This document shows positions 21,987 through 34,002 of a DNA stretch of 64,000 nucleotides, piece by piece. Numbering within the stretch: the first letter of the stretch is position 1; each line of letters opens with the position of its first letter. The notes beneath the pieces were generated by a model, which was not told where the DNA came from, did no database searches, and saw only the letters and a program-made list of their open reading frames with translations. Where the stretch lies: positions 129,791,466-129,855,465 of the forward strand of contig NC_039365.1 of NCBI RefSeq assembly GCF_003573695.1, in the 5' to 3' direction. This DNA is from Papaver somniferum. Taxonomy: Eukaryota; Streptophyta; Magnoliopsida; Ranunculales; Papaveraceae. The position numbers were made by a program, and so were the translations under genes.

Positions 21987-24354
21987 TGTTAGAGCATTGC
22001 TCGGTCGAACTCGCATGCGTTGCTATCACAAGCATGTTTGTCAATGTTAGTGATCAAAACTATAAGTCTTGATTTCTAGTCTACTATAGCTAAGGTCTCG
22101 GACTAGGATAGAAAGTATAGTTGAGCTCAAGAACTCCAAGACAATCATCATACAAGACGAAGTTGTACTCAAGGAACCGGTGGATATTCATCGACTAAAA
22201 GGTATGTGGAGACTTGAACTTATCTATCACTCAAAAGTCTATTTATCTCCTATCTTAAGACAAAAGTCGTTTTGCTATATAGACTTAGATTATACACATT
22301 TGCTATTTCGAGCCGAGTTTATCTCGCCTATCTATTTTTCGAAATATGTGTTAGTAAACTTTCACTTTAACCAAGTTATCTTTACCTAGTGACGAAAGTC
22401 ATGACAAGTTTCAATCACTTTGAAAATTGCTTACTTTGACGAAAAATAGTTTGTGAATAACAACTATAGAATATCAACGTCCTCTAAGAATGTTTAATGA
22501 TTGAAATGACAGTTTAGATTATATAACCATTGGAGGATATAAGCATTGTTGTGGAAACACATATATGTCTAAGTCCTTATTCTTTGAATCTAAGTTTGCG
22601 AACTTTGTTGATCAAGAGAACCGGAGTAGTGGCGTGAGCCGAGTCCGCGAACTGGCAGAAGTTCTCGACCCGGGAATTTCTGCTGGAGTTTGTGAACTCC
22701 ATCCGGGAACTTAAGTTCGCGAACCCAGTCTGCGAACTTGAGTAGGTTATATCTAAAAACGATGTTTGTGAACTTATTCTTATATAAACTAAGGAATGCA
22801 AATTGCAAACCGTGGCTATACAGTTCATGAACCGATTCAAGTGAATCGAATCGTTTTTGCTTCAATTATGTCTTGTGTAGTTACATAAGATTTCCTAGCA
22901 ATTGAACAAATCTCTAACTAGTTCATTTGAGTCACTTGAACTAGTTATGGTGAAGAAGAATATGGTTGATATGAGAGTGATCATATGGCTAACAATTTGG
23001 TTTACTATTGTTGAACCAGCAAATGTACAAGTTTGGGTACGGTTACACAAACCTAAAACGTGCGTTTCATTTGTGTGTAACAAGCTAGTTTTCGATCTAA
23101 CGGTTGAAAGATATTAGCTTGAATCTAAATCAGTTTTTCATCTAACGGTAAATATTGAATGCTTTGTTACTAAGCTAACATTGATTGCAAACCCTGATTT
23201 GAAAGACTATATAAGGGAGAACTCTAGCAACTGGGAAACCTAATCCCCACACCTTCTGTGTGATACTAGTTGTGCTAAGCTAGAGTCGATTCTCCTTTAA
23301 CCTTTGGTTTTCTTCTTCTAAAACCAGGTTAAAAACTTAAAGACTTCATTGGGATTGTGAAGCCAGACCGATACTAATTTTCTTGTAGTTGTGTGATCTG
23401 ATCTTGTTGTTTCCATCGTACGAGTACAATTGTAATAATTGGCTTGAGATTGATATCTCCGATAGGCAAGATATAAAAGAAATCACAAACACTTCGTCTC
23501 ATCGTTTGTGATTCCGCAATATCTTTTCTCGCTGCGTCGATTAAGATTATTGTGAGGTGATTGATAATACTTGGTTGTTCTTCGGGAATATAAGTCCGGG
23601 TTATCAATTGGTTCATGTTCACCTTGATTTATCAAAAGACGGAACGAAACTCGTAGGTATATTCGTGGGAGAAGGATTTATCTATTACTATATACTTTTC
23701 TGTGTGATACATATTTGTTTATTAAAGTCTTCGAATTGGGGTCGTAGCAACTCTTAGTTTTGGGTGAGATCAACTAAGGGAATCAAGTACGTAGAATCCT
23801 GCTGGGATCAGAGACGTATGAGCATAATTGTACCTTGGACCAGTGTGAGATTGGTTGGGGTTCAACTACAGTCCAGACCGAAGTTAATTTGGAGTAGGCT
23901 AGTGTCTGTGGCGGCTTAATACAGTGTGTGTTCAATATGGACTAGGTCCCAGGGTTTTTCTGCATTTGCGGTTTCCTCGTTAACAAAATTCTGGTGTCTG
24001 TGTTATTTCTTTTCCGCATTATATTTTTTTATATAATTGAAATATCACAGGTTGTGCGTTGTTCAATCAATTAGAATATCTGACCTTTTGGTTGTTGATT
24101 TAAATTGATTGACACTTGGATATTGGTCTTCGGTACCATCCAAGTTATCTCTCTAGTATTTGATAAAGACTCGCAGATTTCTATTTGCTTGAGTATATGT
24201 CAAATCGAGAGATTGAGATATAAACTCTTTGATATACTTTTTATCTAGATTGAGTCTGACTGTCTAGTTGATTCTCTAGAAAGTATATTGAAGTTTGTCC
24301 ATACAGATTGCTAAGAGAAATATTGGGTGTGGTTGTTGTACCCCCGCTTTTTCA
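21987..24354 (+). repeat. 5' LTR of element E (2.37 kb)
   Basis: It begins TGTTAGAGCATTGCTCGG and ends GCTTTTTCA. A TATATAAG box is at 23208-23215. It differs from the LTR of C in the palindrome block (22630-22740), where TTCGCGAAC-like steps replace TACGCGTAC. Other segments (23360-24350) match closely. Comparison with its own 3' LTR remnant could date the insertion. Confidence 0.8.
23208..23215 (+). promoter_or_regulatory. TATA box in the 5' LTR of E
   Basis: TATATAAG lies at the place equivalent to 18042-18050 in C. The spacing to the downstream CTAGCAAC block is the same. Confidence 0.5.
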
Positions 24355-24356
24355 AT

Positions 24357-24368
24357 TGGTATCTGAGC
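24357..24368 (+). promoter_or_regulatory. Primer-binding site of E
   Basis: TGGTATCTGAGC, one mismatch from the initiator-Met type, directly 3' of the LTR. Confidence 0.72.
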
Positions 24369-24420
24369 AGGCAAACACATTTAATACCTTACAAGTCTGT
24401 GTTTGTAGCGATCTGACTCT

Positions 24421-25977
24421 ATGAACAGAGGTGTTATCTCAATTAACGTACCACCAGTCTTCGATGGCTCTAATTACTTATGGTGGAAAGTTTCTATGCG
24501 AGCTTTTCTTCAAGCACGTGATTTTCAATCATGGGTATATGTTGTTAATGGCTACAATGCTCCCGTCGTGGCAGTTGGAGATGTAAACGTTCCCAAGGAT
24601 ATTGGTGAATACACCCTTGTTGAGATAAATGCTGCAAAGCAAAATTCCGATGGTTTGAATGCCATTATACATGCCATTACCCCAAATCTTCAGCACCATG
24701 TGTCAAATTGCACCAAGTCTATAGAAGCTTGGGATATCTTAGAAACCGTATTTGAAGGAAATACCAACGAAAAGGAAGCTAGGCTTCAAAACCTTAATTC
24801 CGATTGGGAAAACCTTCGTATGTAATATGAAGAAACATTTGATGAGTTTAATCACAAAGTGTCTGAAATTGTTAATGCATCCTTTGCATTGGGTAAGACT
24901 ATTCCTGAAAAGGACATTTTGATGAAAATTCTCAGATCGCTTCCATCTAGATACGATTCTAAGAAGCATGCCATCGTTGAGGGAAATAACCTTGATAATC
25001 TCTCCAGAAATACGCTGGTTGGGAAGCTTAAGATCTTTGATCACGAACATTCATCCAAAACTAAGGATGTTGCGTTCAAAGCACAAAAGGACACTAAATT
25101 ACTTGATAAGAGTAAAAAAGTGTATATCTCTGAAGATGATCACTCTGAGATCGATTCATCAGATGAAGATCTTGACAAGTCAGTCTCCATGATCACAAGA
25201 CAGTTTAGGGATCTTCTGTTGAAGAGAAGTAAACTGTTCTCCAGAGATAAGCCTAAAACATCAGTTAAACCTCATAATCGTATTCCTCCTAAAAACAGGG
25301 AAACATATGAAACTGATGACGAGGATATGCCTCAGTGCTTTAAGTGTAAGGGATTTGGTCATTTTGCAAACAAGTGCCCAAATCGTAGAAAATACACCGA
25401 GAACAAAGGTCTTGCTGCAACTCTTGATGAAATGTCTGACAACGATGATTCTAATGAAGACGAGAAATCAAGTGTTGCACTTCTTGGTGAAAATATTGAT
25501 TTTGATAACTGTAACAATACATACATCAATCTCGATATTCTTTTAGAAGAAAACCCAACTAATCTAGAAGAAAAAATTGACCCATTTCTTGGCAACTCTG
25601 TTTGTTATGTTGTAGGTTCCACCATGTGTCTAGTTGCGTGCACATCTCAGAAGCCTGACTTTTATCCTAGTTTGACGTGCTCGTATTGTTCTCTAAAGGG
25701 TCATTAACATTCAAGGTGTTACAAGTACAAACACCAATTGAGGCACGTCAACAAACTTCAACGAAGAGAAAATCAATTAGCAAATAAGCTTAAACTTGCT
25801 CAGAAGACCGCTGAGGTATGTAGGATTTTATCTTCTTCTAAGAAGTTAGTTTCCAAGGATAAACCAAGACCATTAGAGAAGAAAGTATGGTCAAATCGGT
25901 TTGATAGACAGAGGTCTGTGGATTCCTATCAAGTGGAAAATGGTGGACAATTTGTTGTTCACCGCAACGCAACTTGA
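24421..25977 (+). pseudogene. Gag of element E (one frame, two stops)
   Basis: The frame runs from ATG 24421 to TGA 25975-25977 with in-frame stops at 24823-24825 and 25705-25707. Without them it would be about 518 codons. Domains: an N-terminal gag fold (residues 1-140) with a YLWWK block, capsid-like helices to about 220, an acidic linker, knuckle 1 at residues 306-319 (CFKC...GH...C intact), a second acidic linker, and knuckle 2 at residues 420-433 (C-x2-C-x4-H-x4-C; the stop is right after the H). The C-terminus has a coiled coil. No protease follows. The copy in C has frameshifts instead. The product would be a cytoplasmic particle protein that packages its own RNA. Confidence 0.82.
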
Positions 25978-26283
25978 GTCTTGAAAATCTTGTCTCATGT
26001 GCCTGTTCAAAAGAGACAATGATTTTGTACCTCTCAGGCTTTAGGAAAAGTTTTTTTTCTTTTCTTAGTTTTTGTCCTTCCCTATCTATCAACAAAGGAA
26101 GGTTATTATCGATAATTCTACTCTTTATAGGGTTATGAGTTAGACGTGTACGAACCTGTTTAAAGGTTTCGAAACCCTACATTCCTTTTTCCTTCCTCAA
26201 AACCTCTTTTTATCTCAAGACTACTTGTTGAGTTCAATTTGTGATTTCCTCTCACAAACCCATACGTTAAGGATACTCCAAGC

Positions 26284-26478
26284 ATGATGTCTTCTGATGG
26301 AAAAGATGTTAATATGATTGTTAAGTCATCAATCATGAAGGAAAAACAGAAATCTTCGTTAGCTCCGACGTTGAAAATAAAAATAAGGAATGTGAGGAAG
26401 CCAAGAGTCGTTCCTTCAAACTCTCAGAAGTTTTCTGATGTTCTTGAAGTATTGAAGGAGATCCGAAAGGAGATTTAA
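26284..26478 (+). pseudogene. Small second ORF of element E (unknown, conserved in C)
   Basis: This 64-codon frame starts with MMSSDGKD and is basic in the middle (KIKIRNVRKPR). It matches C at 38016-38246 along its length (SSDGKD, IVK, SNSQKFSDVLE, RKE) but ends early at a stop where C continues for several more codons. It lies about 300 nt after gag. No known family. It could be a nuclear-entry or RNA-binding peptide, or an out-of-phase tail of gag. I infer coding from conservation across two copies only. Confidence 0.5.
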
Positions 26479-27885
26479 AAAATAAAGGCTTTTGTGTTTT
26501 AGACTCATGAGATTCAGAAGGCCCTGGTGTAGATGGGGGAAAACGATTTGCTGGTTTTTACGGAATTAAAGATGACCGTGCGGGGGAGACTCGTTGAACC
26601 AAGCAAATGCTCAACCTCACACAGATGCACTGCAAGAAGGGAGTGCTTTAAGTTCGAGAGATCAATCTGTAAGACTCCGTCCTAAACCAAGAAAATGGTC
26701 GTTCCAGAGTCAATTCGGTCACAAGAGAGGATGGGTCGATCTGTAGGAGGGAAGCTGAAAAATGTGTGAGATCAATGATGATCAAAGATTGTAGGTGTGT
26801 TGGGTATTTTGCGTGAAGAAATAAAATAAATTCTGATTGATTGAATTTGCTCTGTTGAGAGTAATTGCTCAGACGTTGAGTTGTTAATCTCGTGTTGTCT
26901 GCTTGACGAGAGATTGTCTTTTTAGACGTTGTCCGTTCAATCATAATTCAGAGATTTATTTATATTGCCAGAATTGTAAACACCTTGATCCCATGAAGTG
27001 TGGAAGTTGCTGGAGTCGAAGAGTGGGGAAGTGGGAAATCGTGTCAAAACCAGTTGCTCATCGTACAGAGACTTGGTTAATTTCCCACCCACTACTTTGA
27101 TAACTCCTCCACTGATTACACGACTTGCTCACATTCTCGTTGTGTGTATGAACACACGTGCCTTAGACCGCCAGACCAAAACCCTAGTTAATATCCCCCC
27201 ATGTGGCACGATTGATGTCTCGTGATTGTGGACTCAGTTGCTGACTTTATGGGATGATGAGTCCTTGTATTGTTGAGTTGAACGTGATTTGCAAATGTTC
27301 TGAGACTCATGAATTGAACATGCCTGCTGAGACAAAAGTATATTGTCGAATAAATGTTGATAACTTAAGGTGAGCAAATGTTGCTGAATTGTTGAATATT
27401 GATAGTTGAACCAATATTGCTCGTATGAGCAAATGTTGCTCATCTGATGAATTGTTGGTGTCAGGACCAGATAAAATAAAATATTAATTTAATATACTGG
27501 CAGCTAGGCCGAGCATAATAATAAAAGTGTTGATCACGTGATCATCATAAAATTATTAGTATTTGAATATGCTCAGAATTACGTTTTTGCAGAGCTCTGG
27601 ATTCGAAACCCTAATTTTTGATCAATCGATGATTTATTGAAAATCAACCACAGAGTGAAGGAGGGACCGGCTACATGGGATGACGAGTCGACCATGTAAC
27701 GCCCAGATGCTCAAATGAGAAAAATACCAAAGTTTCCTGAAGACCAGTTGGTGAAAGGATGATTAAATGCTGGTTTAATCATTTATTAAAATAATGCTCG
27801 TGTGAGTGTTAGGTAGTAAAACCTGATTATGGAGAGATGAGGGACCAACCAAGGGTCGTGGGACCGACTCTTGGTGATCGTGGGA

Positions 27886-30494
27886 TGATAGGTGTAGAAT
27901 ACACCCTATTTATTTTTTATTGTTTATGCTTTGTTTGTTATTTTTCTTGTGAATTATGTATTTTACGCGTGTTTTTGAGTTATTAGGTACTCTGGAATCG
28001 CACGGAGGAAAATAAGAAGAAATCACCCAATTTAAGCCAAAAGGGCATAAAGGTAATTTCTCAGCATCCGATAGTGGCAGTCGAGCCAAGGATAAGAGGC
28101 AACTCTCTTTTGAAGAAGTATTATAAGACAACCAGTAAAGGTTAGGGGGCTGCTAGCTGGGTATCCCTTATCAAGGTGACCGGGCATCGAATATAACCTA
28201 CTTCTATAACCCTAGATCGAGAATTTATTTCTCAATCATTCCCATTTCCATTTGCCTGAAAGTGAGAAAAGAAGCAGCGCAGCTGCTGCCATTATTTCCG
28301 AGAGAGGAAATCAAAGTACAGAAAGAAGAACGAGTAGCGGTTGTTGTCGTTGATCTGGATTGAGGATATGGCAAGCTTGAGGTTAGAACTGTGATGATTT
28401 GAAGTTGGATTTCGAAGTTCAGAGACAGAATCAAAGGGTTTGGTGAATTTCTGATGAACTGAAGAGGAAAATTGATGGTGGAACTGGTTAGGGTTTGATG
28501 TTGAATAGAGAGAAGAGATGAAACCGCTCATGTTAAACCTAGAAATTGAGATTGAATCTGGGAAATAATGGGTTGAAATTGGTAGAAGTTGGAGGTCGAA
28601 TTGACATATGGGTTCGAGTGAAGAAGAAGATGTTGCTGTCTATCTCAGAGATGAGAGTATTGTTGTTGTTCGAATCAGGGACGAAGGTGGATTAATTGAT
28701 GGCTCTAATGGCTGTTGTGGAATCGAAAAAGGGTTTGTTGTTGCCCTTGAATTGAAGTTAGATGAATGGATTCAAATGTTGTTGCTGCTGTTCAATTGGA
28801 GCTGAGATGGATGAATTTGGAAATTAAAGTGTGTTGATGTTGAATGATGAGATAGGAGATGGGTTCGATCTGATTTACAGTATCGAGGTTCTGCTGAAAT
28901 GGGTATGGATTCTGGTGAGCTGAAATTGCAGGGAAGGGTATGAGGTAGAGCTGAAGGACAAGGTGTTGTGCAATGGAGTTGCATATGCTTGAATGAATGC
29001 TTGACAGTTTAGATGAATGTTAGGATACAGGCCATGCAGGAACTGAAGAAAAGTGAGGCCTGAATTCAGCCGAGAATAGCCAGAAAATAAACGGAACTCT
29101 GTCGGATTTTTATACCGACGAGTTAACTCAGCGAGTCCGTTAACCGATCCAAACTTGTAATTCAGACCAGTAAGCTCAGTAAGACTGACTGAGAAGCTGA
29201 TTCAAGATGGATGACTCCTCCTCCCCTTGACTTGTTGACTGACGGTTGACCAGTCTGACTGTTAACTTTAACTGCACTGTAACGGAATATTCTGTTATCA
29301 GAGATGAATATATCAGCGACCGGCAGGGATATTTCTGGCCGATTTCCGGTGATCCTAAGAACTATTCTGGCGACCCAAAATTATTGCTTTTTGTGTGGAT
29401 TCTTCTCATGGGTGTGAAGACTTAGACTTGGAATTAGATGAAGAATTTGGCTCGAATTTGGAAGGAGAAGGTGGAAGAATTTTACAAAGACTTGAACTTG
29501 AAAGAAGACTTACAAAGGAAAAGGGATTCTATTTCTAAGAGGATTGCAAGCAAATTAAAGCCTATAAATAGAGAAGTTCTCTACTTTTCACTATACACTT
29601 TTACACCTCTACACACACAACACTTGTGTTTTTGCTTGCTTTGAAAATTCTTATTTTAATTAGTTGTGTGAACAATTATTTGTGTGAATTTCAAAAACAT
29701 GAGTAGCTAATTTTCTTATTGATTGAGGATGAATTCCTAGTTCTTAACATGTTTTGAGTTTTTGTTTTAAACCTACTTTGATGTTTTTCACATGATTATC
29801 GTTTGTTTTTACTAATAGGAATGTTTATACATTCATGGTTGATTGATAGATTGTTTAGGTGGAAAACTAAATTGATTTGTTAATTGATCTAAAGCTAGTT
29901 AAAGTTAGGGGATAAGTAATCGTTTCTTGACTCTTTACACAAGTAGCAAACACGAGACCTTGCGGAGGGATTCTGTGGAGCAATTGTGTGTGAAAACAAC
30001 GTTAGCAAGTAGACCTTTAGCTAAGAGTCTAACTACTAATATCAACCTAATAAATTCATAAATCTTAATGCGTTTAACTAAATTACATCTTGAGTGAGAT
30101 ACTACTAGGTGGTTTGGTGAATAGAATCTGGTAGTCGAGAACTTCCGTATCCGGTGATACTAGAGATTTAAGGGTTTAGCACTGAGCTAGCTGCTTTACC
30201 TACGGTTGGTGATAATCTGTGACTAATTTTCCCTAAAAGAACAAAACTTGAATCATTGTTTTGCAACGAAGAAGGATTCCTTGATCTAATCTCTCTTATT
30301 GATTTCAACTTAAACTTTTAATTTCTTTATTTACTTTCTTTTGTTTTTAAAATCTAAAACCAATCCCACCTTTTTGTGACAACTAAACAACTAAAACCTC
30401 TTTCTCCTCGTGGGAACGAACTTGAATACACTATATTACTTGTTAATTAGGTGGAAAAATATTAATTAATTTTTTGTGGTTACGACACGCAACA
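27886..30494 (+). mobile_element. Solo LTR G (2.6 kb) in the LTR of F
   Basis: It starts TGATAGGTG and ends ACGCAACA, with tggga duplicated at 27881-27885 and 30495-30499. F's sequence is continuous across the insertion when compared with A near 8780-8800. Terminal and 3' features (TTCTCCTCGTGGGAACGAAC and ATGAGTAGCTAA) are shared with H's LTR, so it is the same lineage but diverged. ORFs within it (for example 28608-28805) are not conserved. No internal region, so solo. Confidence 0.8.
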
Positions 30495-30817
30495 TGGGAC
30501 CAGCTGATGGTCGTTTGAGCAAACTCCAAGTCGTTTGAGAAGAGTTTGGACCCAATATGACCAATTGAGCAAATTAGGTCAAAATTGCTAAAACATGTGG
30601 GACCGTATATTTGCAAGCCCATAGGGACATCCTTGGTTGGTCAAGGAGACATGCTCGTGTCACCATAATGTCAGTGTCTCAGTCCTGAGAGTTTTGATGT
30701 TTTCTGATGCACGTTTGAGCAACATTTTGAGAAAATATGAAGGATTCAAGGTTTTGCTGAAACTGGGGAATCTTCATGAGATGGTGAAAATAATTAATAC
30801 AAATAGAGGCTTGTAAG

Positions 30818-31640
30818 GTGTGGGACCGGCCACGGCTAAAGCATGGCCGGCCAGCTAGCAAGCTCGGTCCCGCAGCACCTTTCCCTAATTTTATGTAATT
30901 TTCTGTATTTTCCTGATATGAGGGAAATACCATGAAACTGAGGAATTTCATGAGGTTAAGGAATTTGCATGAGATTATGGAAATAATAACAATAAAATTG
31001 GGAGTCATGAAGTGTGGGACCGGCTATGGCCAAGGCATGGCCGGCCAGCTCATGGGCACGGTCCCATGTCACTTTTCCTAATTTTATAATATTTTCATGA
31101 TTTTAGGGAAATATCATGAATCAAGGAGTTTGTTGAAACTAGGGAATTTCCTTGAAGTGAAGGACTTTCCATGAGATGAGGGAAACAAATAATATTAAAA
31201 TAATGAGACAAGGGTGTGTGGGACTGGTCATGGCTAGGGCATGGCCGGCCGACCATTGAGCCCGGTCCCGTGAGCTTTTCCCTAATTTTATGTAATTTTC
31301 ATGAGTTGAGGGAAATATCATGAAATCAGGGAATTTTCATGGGATGAGGGAAATAATAATAAAATAATAAGGAATCATGAGGTGTGGGACCGGCCACGGC
31401 TAGGGCATGGCCGGCCGGTTAGTAGGCCCGGTCCCATGACACTTTTTCTAATTTTTATTATTTCTTTGATACGAGGAAACACCATGAAACTGAGGAGTTT
31501 CCTTGAGACGAAGGAGATTTACTCAAATGAAGGGATTTTCATGAGATTAGGGAAAAATAACAAAATATGATAAAATATAGAATTGGGCGTGGGAATGGCC
31601 ACGGCATGACTGGCCGGCCGGTGGGCTCAGTCCCCTAGCG
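30818..31640 (-). repeat. Minisatellite in the LTR of F, about 5 units
   Basis: GC-rich cores with GTGGGACCGGCCA and GCATGGCCGGCC are near 30820, 31012, 31213, 31380 and 31590, spaced about 170-210 bp with AT-rich tails. A carries about four of these. Confidence 0.6.
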
Positions 31641-33308
31641 CCTTTGCTAATATTTTTTTATTATTATTTTTCTTCCTATTTTGCATAGGTTCATCGTTCC
31701 TTCGTGTTTTGGAATGCTCGTTTGTGCATTCAGGTGCTCGTTTGTGCATTATTGCTGAGTACACTTGCATCATTTTGGTCGGGGCTTACTCGATAGCGGC
31801 TCAGATGCCCGTTCGTTGGATAATTATCACTAACCCATGGGATTCTGGTGGGAAGAACCATGAATTGAAGTGACGAAATATTATGAAGAATCGTAGAATA
31901 TTTCTGAATAATCAGTTAATGATTAGAAATAATTAATTGATGGCTCTATACTAGCAGGCATGCTATCTAGGAGGATTAATTATTTGAGGATTGAGAGATA
32001 TAAGCTTTCTGAAGCGCCATATTTCTTTTATATAGTCAGGGAAAACATTGTTGCATCCTGAAGACGTTATTGCTCTATACTAGCAGGAGAGCTGTCTAGG
32101 AGCCGTCCAATCGTTCGATTCTATATAGAAGTAATTACTGAAATTGCTCAGTATTTATGAGATATGCCGTTGCCTCAGCTGAGAGACTGCACAGCCACAT
32201 ATGCTCTGAGAGACAGTATTCTTAGTCAGAGGTTCTTTTGGCACGAGCTTTCATGCTTTCGACGAGAGACATGAGTCTCAATACTCATCTGATTGATGGA
32301 TCAGAAGTATGTATAATTATGGTTTTACGATTTTAGCCTTTGTCGAAAATCCACCATCTACATTAAGTCTCCTTCTTAGTGAGGGACAGTCATGTTCCTC
32401 AGTCAGCACTAGATGGTGATTTTCGCGTTATAAACGAAATAAGTAATCGAACTTAGTCGTAAAATAAGATGTTACTGGATTTTTGATTGCGCGAGCGAAC
32501 CACAGCTTGAACGAAGATCCCAGTGGCATGATAGATCATCGTCTAATGAGCATAAATTGGTGTAGCACCGCTGATTTGGTGATGGGACCTTGGTCGATTT
32601 AGGATTCACGGGTCCGGGCCCATGAAAAGAAATCCTTGTCTTAGGAAGAGACGCTCGTTTGTTCGTTAGTTTAAGGAACAAACAAAATAGACCTGAGTCT
32701 AATGATATAAAATTTTGTCTATGAGCTTTCACGAACACCGAAATTTTATTTTTTAAATATGTGAGATTTCACAAAGTGGAATAAACTCTCGTTTCAAAGG
32801 TGGATGCACGTACGAGAGAAGTTTGTTTTTTTTGAATAGACGTGCGTTTGTTAGTAATAAAATTTTCTTTATGAGCTTTCATGAAAATTTTTTTATCTTC
32901 GAGCTTTCAGAAATCTTTGAAAATATACTCTCGCTTCAAAGACAGATGCTCGTGCGAGGGAGCAAAAATATATAGATATATTTTTCAAATTTATGTGAGT
33001 TTCACGTTAAATATTTATATATTTTGTAAAATCATGTTTTGATCTTGAACAACTGTTGAAAGTAGACCATTATACATGGTGAAATAATGTTTGTATGTGA
33101 GTTTTCACAATTGTAGAATGTCTAGTTTTTGAAAAACCAGTGGATGTTAAAATTCACGTGGGTTGTTCACGGTTTTATGAAAATCAAGTCATGATTTTGA
33201 ATAATGAATTTTGCTCGTCTTTGCAGGTTTGAGGGAACGAGCAAGTTTTCGAAATTCTGACGTTATAATCACTACATCTAGTGAAATTGTAAATAGGTAA
33301 GAGTTGGA

Positions 33309-33680
33309 TTGTTACCATTTCGTTACGCGTTTGTTATTGGTATATCCATGACTCCATGTCTTTCGCCTCAGATAGTGGTGACTTCTGGCTACAACCACTC
33401 TTCTGTCCCTTCCGGGAAACGCTCCAGAAATATCAAGTCAAAGATGAAGACTTCTGCAGATGTTCATGCCGAGGTGAATCAACCTTTCAGAGACGCTGGA
33501 AAGCTGATGCATTGTATGTATCTCGATCATCTGGGAGTCTTCCGCGGTGGAATCAACGCTTTCTTAGCCTTAGCGGATGCAGAAGAGAAGCAGGGACGAG
33601 ATGAGTTATCACTGAAAAGGAAAGCTGAAGACGAAAGGATTGCAGCTTATCAGCAAAATGTCGCCGGCTTCAGCAAATGA
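33309..33680 (+). CDS. Short ORF in the antisense cargo slot of F (unknown)
   Basis: The frame of 123 codons is antisense to F. It lies where A has the PMD gene: after a promoter and 5'-UTR-like segment (32700-33300) and before sequence that matches A's long intron (33740 onward). A possible acceptor (TCGCCTCAG) at 33362-33370 leads into SGYNHSS. A C-terminal Ala/Glu/Lys helix (LADAEEKQGRDE, KRKAEDERIAAYQQ) may be a coiled coil. No PMD motif is seen and no family is recognised. The start at 33309 is uncertain. Confidence 0.4.
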   Translation: MLPFRYAFVIGISMTPCLSPQIVVTSGYNHSSVPSGKRSRNIKSKMKTSADVHAEVNQPFRDAGKLMHCMYLDHLGVFRGGINAFLALADAEEKQGRDELSLKRKAEDERIAAYQQNVAGFSK

Positions 33681-34002
33681 GACTAGCGGCTGAAGATGAA
33701 GTCTGATCTCGCACGGAAGGCATAGCTTCTGATTCAGATGTAGATGAATGAAGAATTTCGTCATAATTCGTCATCAGAAAATTCAGAAGTCGGGTCTTCA
33801 TTGAAAATGTTGTAGAATCTTCGTCCGATGTCGTATTTTCGTGATCTACCCATGTTTCTTTATCCTCAGAAAATTTCCAAGCTTTAGCAAATAATATTTT
33901 CGGCTTTTGAGCACGTTTAAGGGCCGAAATTGACGAAACAGTAAACTTCCAGGAGGTTCTCAGAAAATTTCCAGCTGTCATGTAGTCCAAAGTTTTGGCC
34001 AC
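33670..34002 (-). other. Sense-strand ORF in F matching an intron of A's PMD gene
   Basis: The 110-codon frame (M at 34002) and the frame 3292-3495 in A start alike (M-x-KTL) and share SWKFTVS, AQ..KI and adjoining residues. In A the same DNA is inside the intron between exons 3 and 4 of the antisense PMD gene. It may be a conserved noncoding segment read by chance. The similarity can be seen directly in the bases. Confidence 0.35.

Larger units (their letters stand above)
26528..32362 (-). repeat. LTR of element F (3.2 kb without the nested G)
   Basis: It is inverted relative to the LTR of A (7197-10148) and aligns over its length. G and its tggga duplication interrupt it at 27881-30499. 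A minisatellite with five units at 30818-31640 is one unit longer than in A. A TATATAAAAG is on the minus strand at 32025-32034. Confidence 0.78.

Noticed and set aside
28225..28984. Several small ORFs in solo LTR G
   Set aside because: Overlap each other on both strands, no motif, inside an LTR.
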